A stretch of 5,265 nt of DNA from Candidatus Zixiibacteriota bacterium (GTDB lineage: Bacteria > Zixibacteria > MSB-5A5 > CAIYYT01). The notes under the pieces were generated by a model. That model was not told the origin of the DNA. It did no database searches and saw only the letters and a program-made list of their open reading frames with translations. Made by a program: the position numbers and the translations under genes. Of this stretch, positions 1 to 5,265 are shown piece after piece. The stretch lies in NCBI GenBank assembly GCA_026397575.1, contig JAPLUP010000595.1:1-5265 (forward strand), given 5' to 3'. Every line of letters starts with the position of its first letter. Position 1 is the first letter of the stretch.

Positions 1-1
1 T

Positions 2-1840
2 TTGGTTGCGGCCGTTGACCTTAGCGAGCGCTATGACCGTCTAATCCGCCTAATGACTGCCGAATTGCAAAAGCTGCAGGTTTCCGCTGAAGTTGCCCGA
101 CAGGTGCAGGTCGATGTTGACAAGAGCCAACGTCAGTTCTATTTGCGTCAGCAATTGGATGCTATCAAGAAGGCGTTGGGCGAGGGGGAGGGGGCAGGCG
201 AGGAACTACAAGAGGTCAGGAAGAAGCTGGCTGAAGCCGACTTGCCAGAGGGTGCACGAAGCGCCGCCGATCGAGAGCTGGAACGGCTGAGTAATATGTC
301 ACCAATGTCCGCGGAGTATAACGTTGTTCGAACCTATCTCGACTGGATAGTTGACCTGCCTTGGAAGAAGTCATCTACCGACAATGTTGACATACAGCAA
401 GCGCGGGAAATCCTTGAAGCTGACCACTATGGTTTGGAAAAGGTGAAGGAACGGATATTGGAGTTTCTGGCGACTCGGCATCGGAAGGAGAACCCCCATG
501 GTCCGATACTCTGTTTTGCCGGCCCTCCGGGAGTTGGTAAGACCTCTTTGGGCAGGTCTATAGCTCGCGCTTTGGGTAGGAAGTTCGTCCGGATTTCGGT
601 AGGTGGGATGCACGATGAAGCGGAGATTAGAGGTCATAGGAGGACGTATGTCGGAGCGCTGCCAGGCAAGATCATACAGGAGATTAGAAACTGTGGTTTC
701 AATAACCCACTGTTTATGATTGACGAGATTGACAAGATGGGGTCAGATTTCCGTGGCGATCCGTCTTCGGCGATGCTGGAAGTGCTTGATCCGGAACAGA
801 ATTTCACATTCCACGACTTGTATCTCGATCTGCCTTTTGATCTTAGCAAGGTCTTCTTCATAGCGACCGCCAACATGCTGGACATGATTCCGCCACCACT
901 GCGTGACCGCATGGAAGTGATTACAATATCGGGCTATACTCCTATGGAAAAGGTCAAGATCGCCCAGAAGTACTTGATAGCAAGACAGATCGAGGCGACT
1001 GGACTACGGGATGGCGAAATTGAGTTTACTGAAGAAGCTCTCAGTGAGATAGTGTCGAGCTACACCTATGAGGCTGGAGTTCGCAATTTGGAGCGGAACA
1101 TCAGCTCAATTTGTCGAAAAGTAATTGTGCGCATTCTGGATGGCAGAATCAAGGGAGAGAAGATAGACAAGGCGAAGGTTGAGGAACTCCTTGGACCACC
1201 GATGGTCATCCAAGAAGTTGCCAGCCGATCACCGGAGGTGGGAATGGTTACGGGCTTGGCTTGGACACCTGCGGGAGGAGACCTTCTGTTTATCGAGACC
1301 ACAAAGATGAGGGGTTCGGGAAAGGTGATGGTGACCGGTCAACTGGGGTCTGTTATGGAGGAGTCGGTAGAAGCCGCCTATTCATACGTACGCTCCAAAG
1401 CCGACATCTTGGGAATCGACCCGGAAGTCTTTGAGACTGTTGATGTTCACATTCATTTTCCGGAGGGCGCCATTCCCAAAGACGGACCGTCCGCAGGGGT
1501 CGCGGTCACCGTAGCTCTAATTTCGCTATTCACCGGATTGCCAGTCTATCCTGACATCGCGATGACTGGTGAAGTGACCCTGAAAGGGCGGGTACTGCCG
1601 ATCGGGGGTCTCAAGGAGAAGAGCTTGGCCGCCTACCGTGGAGGGATCAAACGGGTGGCATTCCCTGAAGGCAATACCAAAGACTTGACCGAGATACCTC
1701 CAGAAGTGAAGGCCGGGCTGGAGTTTATACCAATAAAGACCGTTGATGACGTCCTTCAACATGCGCTGGCGCACATTATTGTGCCATCGAGCGACGTGAT
1801 TGATGAGATCCAGCACCTGACAAACGGACAAACGGGATAA
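2..1840 (+). CDS. lon: ATP-dependent protease Lon (endopeptidase La), 5'-truncated by window edge
   Basis: Cytoplasmic AAA+ serine protease that unfolds and degrades damaged and selected regulatory proteins as a hexamer. Of the 612 visible residues, 1-120 are the helical region before the ATPase, with the Lon-typical segment QFYLRQQLDAIKKALGE. The AAA+ module follows: Walker A GPPGVGKT at 174-181 (K180), Walker B FMIDE at 238-242 (D241, E242), sensor-1 N291, arginine finger R303 in LRDRMEV, and sensor-2 R361 in AGVRNLER. The peptidase domain (about 410-605) has nucleophile S497 in PKDGPSAGV and K540 in GGLKEK. The 43-residue Ser-Lys spacing equals that of E. coli Lon (S679/K722), and most landmarks sit at a constant offset of 182. 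About 180 N-terminal residues, including the substrate-binding LON domain, are therefore off the left edge, and the TTG at 2 is an internal codon, not the start. All visible catalytic residues are present. It is followed by a convergent gene, so this is the 3' end of its transcription unit. Confidence 0.98.
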   Translation: MVAAVDLSERYDRLIRLMTAELQKLQVSAEVARQVQVDVDKSQRQFYLRQQLDAIKKALGEGEGAGEELQEVRKKLAEADLPEGARSAADRELERLSNMSPMSAEYNVVRTYLDWIVDLPWKKSSTDNVDIQQAREILEADHYGLEKVKERILEFLATRHRKENPHGPILCFAGPPGVGKTSLGRSIARALGRKFVRISVGGMHDEAEIRGHRRTYVGALPGKIIQEIRNCGFNNPLFMIDEIDKMGSDFRGDPSSAMLEVLDPEQNFTFHDLYLDLPFDLSKVFFIATANMLDMIPPPLRDRMEVITISGYTPMEKVKIAQKYLIARQIEATGLRDGEIEFTEEALSEIVSSYTYEAGVRNLERNISSICRKVIVRILDGRIKGEKIDKAKVEELLGPPMVIQEVASRSPEVGMVTGLAWTPAGGDLLFIETTKMRGSGKVMVTGQLGSVMEESVEAAYSYVRSKADILGIDPEVFETVDVHIHFPEGAIPKDGPSAGVAVTVALISLFTGLPVYPDIAMTGEVTLKGRVLPIGGLKEKSLAAYRGGIKRVAFPEGNTKDLTEIPPEVKAGLEFIPIKTVDDVLQHALAHIIVPSSDVIDEIQHLTNGQTG

Positions 1841-1894
1841 TCTCCAAGCAATTCATGGCCAGGGCGCTGTTCCGCACTTGAACTTATGGGCAAA

Positions 1895-1925
1895 CAAAGG
1901 CATCACACTTGGTGTGATGCCTTTG
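1895..1925. terminator. Perfect 14-bp stem-loop between convergent genes, probable bidirectional terminator
   Basis: The arms CAAAGGCATCACAC (1895-1908) and GTGTGATGCCTTTG (1912-1925) are exact reverse complements around a 3-nt loop. The structure lies 54 bases after the lon stop and 29 bases after the stop of the opposing dockerin gene. On the minus strand the stem runs into CTTTGTTTGCC, a modest T-rich tail. On the plus strand the only T run is inside the stem. It therefore fits best as the terminator of the minus-strand gene and plausibly serves both. Confidence 0.75.
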
Positions 1926-1954
1926 CTGAAGTGATGACCGTCAGGATCGCTGTG

Positions 1955-3445
1955 TCACCGATTGCCGCAGGGGGCGGGTCCGGAAGCAAAGATGTAGTTC
2001 AGGAGATAAACTGCGTCGCCAATGTTGCAGTCACCGTCACAATCCATGTCGCCATGATAGGGGTCGATCGGGTAGCCGCCTCCCTGGAATATGTAGACAA
2101 CCAGATAGATGACGTCAGCGACATTGATACGACCTGAGCCGTTGACATCTCCGTAGGTTGGAGTTACGCCAGTCTTGACAATATTTGTTTTGACCTCCGA
2201 ATCAAACCAGTCGGCTGCGTCCGCATAAACCAGAGTACCGTCCCCAGAGTATGTAACGACGGTGCCGCAACCGCAGGAATCCTTGTCCGGGCTAAGGACG
2301 ACGACAGTCGTCGTGTTCCGGAGCGTATCCTGTCCCCAGGTCCAAGTCCAGACAGGCCATTGCAGAGTTGGTTCTACCAGTCCCTGAAATCGAAGAAGAA
2401 CGCCGGCAAGGTTTCGACTACAATTGACCGTGATCTTCCTGGCGGTCGTATCCTGAACGAACGTGGCATTGAGCGACTCAATATTGCTTTTGGGATTAGG
2501 TGGGACTTCGCCCATTATAATCCTTTGCAAATAAACCGCGTCCCGGAGGGTCAGCTCGATTCCGTCAGCGTTGACATCACTCTGTGCGGCCTGCTGTCGC
2601 CAGTTTATCGGATCAAAGACGGAGATGCCATAGAGAAAGTACTTCAAGAACAGTACAAGGTCGGCGATTTCGTTGGAAACCATATTCAGATTCAGGTCGC
2701 CGCGACTAACCAGCGGCGGATGGATCCATACGGCCCCGTCACGATAGTTCACGTACCGCACCGCTGTCTTGCCGGGCATGCTGACACAGCTTTCCGGCGT
2801 ACCATTCCAACTCGGCAACGTGCTTGGCGTCGGCAAAGGTAGCGTATCGTACAAGTAGTCGTAGCCATATACCAACTTGGCGAGATAAATGGAATCACCA
2901 GCGACAGAGGACAATACGTTGTCACTACAGTCTTTCCAGTAGAAAGAAAGCGGAGTGAGCGAGGTATAACTCGCATTGGGTGCTACATGAAAAGTTATGT
3001 ACGCGAGTCTGGCGCCGTCGCCGAGTGTGTAACAGCTCGGATGGACATTGCCGTTGTTCATGTCGGCGATACCAACCAACCTGAGCAGGCTCGAAGGACA
3101 GGAGTCGGTGCAGTCGCTGTTGACCGACGAACGGTAGGTAAAATACTCCCAACCGCAGTCGTTGATTGCGCTTCCCGGCAGCGCTTCAGTGAGCGACAGT
3201 ACCTGAGAATCGTAGCCGATTAAAAAGTCAAATCCACCAATTGCGATCGGGCCTGTCCCATGACTCAGCTCAATCCAGTGCGTGACAAACTGCCCGGGAT
3301 AACCGGCAAACCCGCCGAATCCAATATAGGGTGTAGTTTGGGCCCGGACAGAAGTGGGCAGCAAAAGCAAAACGGTACAGATAAACGTGCGCACCAGCGC
3401 CAGAGACAGACTCGGTCGGTGCGAAAAAGAAGTGCGTTTAGACAT
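1955..3445 (-). CDS. Secreted cohesin-like/dockerin-repeat protein with two dockerin-like pairs
   Basis: A 496-residue exported protein of unknown specific function. Residues 1-35 are a Sec-type signal peptide: basic start, hydrophobic core FICTVLLLLP, likely cleavage at SVRA|QTT. About 40-200 is a beta-rich domain resembling the cohesin/carbohydrate-binding fold (GGFDFLIGYDSQVLSL near 70-85, later ARLAYITFHV). A first dockerin-like pair follows at 249-270 (GDLNLN...EIAD) and 289-310 (SDVNADG...RDAVYL); both loops run 13 residues between key Asp positions instead of 12. About 320-425 is a second beta-rich segment with an aromatic patch (PVWTWTWG). The C-terminus is a canonical dockerin pair: D433-D444 in GDVNGSGRINVAD and D466-D477 in GDMDCDGDCNIGD. 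The mature chain has 12 cysteines, consistent with an extracytoplasmic protein. The ATG at 3445 is supported by an SD at 3450-3454 and by placing the signal peptide at the N-terminus. A partner, surface-anchoring or polysaccharide role is possible, but no catalytic domain is visible. The nearest genes, lon and htpX, are on the other strand, so it is probably monocistronic. Confidence 0.92.
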   Translation of the reverse strand: MSKRTSFSHRPSLSLALVRTFICTVLLLLPTSVRAQTTPYIGFGGFAGYPGQFVTHWIELSHGTGPIAIGGFDFLIGYDSQVLSLTEALPGSAINDCGWEYFTYRSSVNSDCTDSCPSSLLRLVGIADMNNGNVHPSCYTLGDGARLAYITFHVAPNASYTSLTPLSFYWKDCSDNVLSSVAGDSIYLAKLVYGYDYLYDTLPLPTPSTLPSWNGTPESCVSMPGKTAVRYVNYRDGAVWIHPPLVSRGDLNLNMVSNEIADLVLFLKYFLYGISVFDPINWRQQAAQSDVNADGIELTLRDAVYLQRIIMGEVPPNPKSNIESLNATFVQDTTARKITVNCSRNLAGVLLRFQGLVEPTLQWPVWTWTWGQDTLRNTTTVVVLSPDKDSCGCGTVVTYSGDGTLVYADAADWFDSEVKTNIVKTGVTPTYGDVNGSGRINVADVIYLVVYIFQGGGYPIDPYHGDMDCDGDCNIGDAVYLLNYIFASGPAPCGNR

Positions 3446-3449
3446 AGGT

Positions 3450-3454
3450 CCTCC
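3450..3454 (-). promoter_or_regulatory. Shine-Dalgarno site of the dockerin-repeat gene
   Basis: GGAGG on the minus strand lies 4 bases before the ATG at 3445 (context CTGGAGGACCTATG). It fixes the start so that the signal peptide begins at residue 1. Confidence 0.8.
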
Positions 3455-3564
3455 AGTGAACAGGTGGTTTTGGTTCGTCTACAACGCTAACGAGGGTTCG
3501 ATATGCAGCTCGGTATTACTCTCAACGAAACGACTGTGACGTAGTGTTAACCTTGAACAAAATA

Positions 3565-3592
3565 AACATAACTAATCCTCCCACAAATGCAA
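3565..3592 (-). promoter_or_regulatory. Weak sigma-70-like promoter candidate for the dockerin-repeat gene
   Basis: On the minus strand TTGCAT (3592-3587) is separated by 16 bases from TATGTT (3570-3565), matching 3/6 and 4/6 of the -35 and -10 consensus. It sits in the most A+T-rich patch of the intergenic region. Initiation near 3558 would give a leader of about 110 bases. Promoter rules for this lineage are not well known, so this is only a positional guess. Confidence 0.2.
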
Positions 3593-3899
3593 GGGATTTC
3601 TTCGTCAGCGTTAGTGGACTTATGCAGCCCTGATTACCAGCTACCCAGCGTTGGGGAGCCGAAACCAAGATAGGACAACATGTTTGTTCGGTCGTCCGAT
3701 TTGTGGAACTGCATTCCCGCCAATTCGTTAAACACAGGGAGAAAAGGCGGACGGGGCAAGCTCGTCCTGCCGAGAAACGAGGTCCGGGTAGCGCCGGAAA
3801 CGGTTGCCTGAGTGCCTAAGCGAGAGTAACTTGTCCGGGTCAGATAATCGCGAAGTTTGGGTTGTCTGTGCCGGACGGCAAGGTAGAAGTAACTATGAT

Positions 3900-3903
3900 G
3901 GAG
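3900..3903 (+). promoter_or_regulatory. Shine-Dalgarno site of htpX
   Basis: GGAG lies 8 bases upstream of the ATG at 3912 (context TGGAGATTAGATAATG). The ATGs at 3895 and 3898 are out of frame, so this site supports 3912 as the start. Confidence 0.75.
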
Positions 3904-3911
3904 ATTAGATA

Positions 3912-4754
3912 ATGAACGCACTGAAAACGACATTCTTGATGACTCTGTTGATGGTACTTGCCGTGTTTATCGGTTACACGATCGGGGGTAACGGGGGAAT
4001 GATGATCGCCTTCATTTTTGCCCTGGGCATGAATCTGGTCAGCTACTGGTTTTCCGACAAGATCGTTCTGAAGATGTACAAGGCAGAGGAGATTACCGAG
4101 TCGGACTCGCCGCGGCTGTTTGCAGTTGTGCGTGATCTGTCGCAGCGCGCTGGTTTGCCAATGCCAAAGGTCTATCTGATACCGACCGATACGCCCAATG
4201 CTTTTGCCACCGGCCGCAATCCGGAGCACGCAGCGGTAGCAGTGACGAGAGGTATCATGAATATACTGACCGAAAACGAGTTGCGGGGTGTGCTGGGTCA
4301 TGAACTGGCTCATGTCAAGCATCGGGATATTCTGATCGGCACTATTGCGGCTGTGTTTGCGGGAGCGATTTCCATACTGGCGCACATGGCGCAGTGGGCG
4401 GCGATCTTTGGCGGTGGCCGATCGGACAATGAACGCGGCGGGGGTGGTCTCGGATTGCTGGCGATGGCGATAGTGGCGCCGATTGCAGCGTTGTTGATAC
4501 AGATGGCGATCTCGCGATCGCGGGAATATCTTGCCGATGAAGATGGCGCGCGATTTCATGGTAACCCACGTGATTTATCGTCCGCATTGGCCAAGCTGCA
4601 ACGCGGCGCTGAGCGAATACCGATGCAGGCAACTCCGGCAACAGCGCACATGTTCATCGTCAATCCTTTGACTGGCAGGGGACTCATGAGTCTGTTTAGC
4701 ACACATCCGCCGATGGAAGAGAGAATCAAGCGGTTGGAAGCGATGCGCTTTTGA
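3912..4754 (+). CDS. htpX: Protease HtpX homolog, membrane zinc metalloprotease (peptidase family M48)
   Basis: Inner-membrane endopeptidase that cleaves damaged or misassembled membrane proteins with its active site on the cytoplasmic face; in E. coli it works alongside FtsH. The 280-residue length is usual for bacterial HtpX. Two N-terminal membrane segments are visible (about 5-24 and 29-47). A soluble part carries the zinc motif HELAH at 130-134 (ligands H130 and H134, catalytic E131). Two more hydrophobic segments follow (about 140-162 and 178-200) around a glycine-rich loop ([13 protein letters not shown]). The third zinc ligand is E205 in [13 protein letters not shown], and the family-typical C-terminal [16 protein letters not shown] is intact. 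The M48 fold and HtpX subfamily are clear. It appears monocistronic: a long intergenic region lies upstream and a terminator-like hairpin follows about 65 bases after the stop. No heat-shock operator is recognisable upstream. Nothing suggests truncation or transfer. Confidence 0.97.
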   Translation: MNALKTTFLMTLLMVLAVFIGYTIGGNGGMMIAFIFALGMNLVSYWFSDKIVLKMYKAEEITESDSPRLFAVVRDLSQRAGLPMPKVYLIPTDTPNAFATGRNPEHAAVAVTRGIMNILTENELRGVLGHELAHVKHRDILIGTIAAVFAGAISILAHMAQWAAIFGGGRSDNERGGGGLGLLAMAIVAPIAALLIQMAISRSREYLADEDGARFHGNPRDLSSALAKLQRGAERIPMQATPATAHMFIVNPLTGRGLMSLFSTHPPMEERIKRLEAMRF

Positions 4755-4819
4755 ATTGAGAACGTCTGGCGAAGGCGCCATAACGCTATGCTGAGCCCAT
4801 AACGGAAACTTGTGTGTCC

Positions 4820-4851
4820 GGTCGGCAAAGGCCGATCTGACCCGTTTCTTT
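4820..4851 (+). terminator. Candidate intrinsic terminator of htpX
   Basis: GGTCGGC (4820-4826) pairs with GCCGATC (4831-4837) through one G-T wobble around an AAAG loop. An alternative outer pairing is GGTC with GACC (4839-4842). A T-rich run TTTCTTT follows at 4845-4851. The hairpin is short and the tail starts several bases after the stem, so the call is moderate. Confidence 0.4.
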
Positions 4852-4887
4852 ATGGATGTTGAGTGGCAAAGTTGAAATACGCATAAC

Positions 4888-5013
4888 GGGGCTGTTGAAA
4901 AACCATTGCAGTCGCTGTTGCGAGCGCGACGGAGGACTCGCAGGCGTTCTGATTTAGCATTTCTGAGATCACTTTGCCCGCGATAATTGTAAGCCACTTT
5001 TTCAACGCTCCCC
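4888..5013. repeat. MITE-like segment bounded by imperfect terminal inverted repeats
   Basis: The left end reads GGGGCTGTTGAAAAA (4888-4902). The right end, read on the minus strand from 5013, is GGGGAGCGTTGAAAAA (5013-4998). The ends share an outer GGGG and an inner GTTGAAAAA, with a short mismatch or one-base indel between. The interior of about 95 bases has smaller foldbacks, such as TGCGAG (4919-4924) with CTCGCA (4937-4942), and no transposase. I see no clear target-site duplication. Ends containing CTGTTGAAAAA recall some insertion-sequence termini, but the family assignment is uncertain. A degenerate MITE, a solo IS remnant or a dispersed intergenic repeat are all possible. Confidence 0.4.
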
Positions 5014-5020
5014 ACAGAGG

Positions 5021-5063
5021 AACGCCCCCGAACCGCAATCGGCTCAAGGGCGTTGGTTATTTT
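5021..5063 (+). terminator. Stem-loop with T-rich tail, possible plus-strand terminator
   Basis: AACGCCC (5021-5027) pairs exactly with GGGCGTT (5048-5054). Inside, CCGA (5028-5031) pairs with TCGG (5039-5042), leaving a bulge at 5043-5047. The stem is followed by GGTTATTTT (5055-5063), which favours termination in the plus direction. It lies about 270 bases past the htpX stop, so it could be a second terminator for that gene or belong to the adjoining repeat segment. Confidence 0.4.
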
Positions 5064-5066
5064 GAC

Positions 5067-5094
5067 GAGTCACACCCTGTGTGGGGTGTGAGTC
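5067..5094. terminator. Stem-loop just downstream of the second dockerin gene, possible terminator
   Basis: TCACACCC (5070-5077) pairs exactly with GGGTGTGA (5084-5091) around a 6-nt loop. After one mismatch the stem continues for two more pairs (5067-5068 with 5093-5094). It begins about 12 bases after the stop of the minus-strand dockerin gene, where a terminator is expected. There is no T tract on the minus strand; only TTT follows on the plus strand. The role is inferred from position. Confidence 0.4.
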
Positions 5095-5106
5095 TTTAGC
5101 ATCCTA

Positions 5107-5265
5107 TTAGTAGGTGCAGCACGGCTGCGAACCGCCCGAGAAAATGAACGTGATCAAGTAGACGGCGTCCGAGATATCGACGGCGTTGTCACAGTTGGCA
5201 TCACCAGCTTTGGACGGATTCGGCGCCGGACCACCCGAGAAGATAAAGCTGATTAGGTAGACAGC
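5107..5265 (-). CDS. C-terminal fragment of a second dockerin-repeat protein, cut by window edge
   Basis: Reading the minus strand from the right edge gives 52 codons ending in TAA at 5107-5109. The fragment opens inside the first dockerin helix (AVYLISFIFSGGPAPNP). It then contains a complete calcium loop plus helix (GDANCDNAVDISD, then AVYLITFIFSGG), with the 12-residue D-to-D spacing of a canonical dockerin loop. It ends in SQPCCTY. Over the last 29 aligned residues before the closing PC it shares 15 identities with the C-terminus of the dockerin protein encoded at 1955-3445, including the Cys inside the loop. It is therefore the tail of a second, probably exported protein of the same general class, whose main domains lie to the right of the window. 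Confidence 0.85.
   Translation of the reverse strand, partial: AVYLISFIFSGGPAPNPSKAGDANCDNAVDISDAVYLITFIFSGGSQPCCTY

Larger units (their letters stand above)
3446..3911. other. Gene-poor divergent intergenic region (about 470 bp) between the dockerin gene and htpX
   Basis: This stretch must hold the promoters of both divergent genes. The part nearest the dockerin gene (3540-3600) is A+T-rich. The block at about 3640-3840 is G+C-richer and has short complementary or repeated words. GTCCGGGT occurs twice (3782-3789 and 3833-3840, 51 bases apart). GTCCGG at 3833-3838 can pair with CCGGAC at 3871-3876. A GATAAT at 3843-3848 resembles a -10 for htpX but has no convincing -35. I recognise no tRNA, RNase P, tmRNA, SRP RNA or named riboswitch motif. 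Small ORFs here (43 codons at 3680-3811 on +, and 99 codons at 3634-3933 on -) have no recognisable features. Confidence 0.5.
4755..5106. other. Convergent intergenic region after htpX (about 350 bp)
   Basis: No gene is recognised between htpX and the tail of the second dockerin protein. The stretch holds a hairpin with a T-rich tail (4820-4850), a segment bounded by imperfect inverted repeats (4888-5013) and two further stem-loops (5021-5063 and 5067-5094), each listed separately. Minus-strand open frames crossing it, such as 4850-5047, read through the inverted-repeat segment and show no protein-family features. Confidence 0.6.

Noticed and set aside
2360..2842. 160-codon plus-strand open frame opposite the dockerin-repeat protein
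   Set aside because: The minus-strand frame has a signal peptide and dockerin motifs and is clearly real; this frame is its shadow.
3109..3122. 14-base word TGCAGTCGCTGTTG shared with 4907-4920
   Set aside because: One copy is coding sequence in the dockerin gene and the other lies in the repeat segment. The match does not extend, and a 14-base match in a window this size can be chance.
3480..3520. GGGTTCGA resembling a tRNA T-loop
   Set aside because: The flanking bases do not form a T-arm, and no acceptor, D or anticodon arms can be placed around it.
3700..3880. Possible RNase P, SRP or tmRNA gene in the G+C-rich intergenic block
   Set aside because: The diagnostic conserved cores of these RNAs are absent by eye on both strands.
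3634..3933. 99-codon minus-strand open frame upstream of and overlapping htpX
   Set aside because: It starts inside the htpX coding region, crosses its SD and has no recognisable domain or signal. Conversely, htpX is certain, so this is most likely a chance frame.
3840..4559. 239-codon minus-strand open frame antisense to htpX
   Set aside because: Its sequence is rich in His, Arg and Gln as expected for an antisense shadow, and it lies opposite a clear HtpX with intact zinc ligands.
4575..5015. 146-codon minus-strand open frame through the htpX end and the repeat segment
   Set aside because: It is antisense to the htpX C-terminus and then runs through the inverted-repeat segment; no family features or convincing SD.

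Overview
The window looks like a chromosomal piece of an uncultured bacterium, most likely candidate phylum Zixibacteria or a close FCB-group relative. The main clue is two secreted proteins ending in paired dockerin-type calcium loops of the form GDxNxxGxxxxxDxVYLxxYIFxGGPxPC, a style I associate with that lineage. This taxonomic call is recognition and inference, not a database result. Base composition is moderate (roughly half G+C by eye), and both housekeeping genes look intact and ordinary where visible.

Layout, left to right. Positions 2-1840 (+) hold the ATPase and peptidase part of the ATP-dependent protease Lon; about 180 N-terminal residues lie off the left edge. A perfect 14-bp stem-loop (1895-1925) separates it from a convergent gene at 1955-3445 (-). 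That gene encodes a secreted 496-residue protein: signal peptide, cohesin-like beta domain, a first pair of dockerin-like loops, a second beta-rich segment and a C-terminal dockerin pair. A gene-poor stretch of about 470 bases (3446-3911) lies upstream of both this gene and the divergent htpX (3912-4754, +), a membrane zinc metalloprotease of the heat-shock quality-control type. Another gene-poor stretch (4755-5106) carries a terminator-like hairpin, a roughly 126-bp segment bounded by imperfect inverted repeats (4888-5013, MITE-like) and two more stem-loops. From 5265 down to 5107 (-) is the C-terminal tail of a second dockerin protein entering from the right.

Functionally, the window alternates two general protein-quality proteases (Lon in the cytoplasm, HtpX in the inner membrane) on the + strand with two exported dockerin-repeat proteins on the - strand. 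Each + gene converges on a - gene, and nothing suggests a shared operon. I see no tRNA, rRNA, CRISPR array, transposase or phage gene. I did not find a clearly new multi-gene system. The most worthwhile leads are the dockerin architecture with one-residue-longer calcium loops, the MITE-like segment, and the unexplained 3600-3840 intergenic block.
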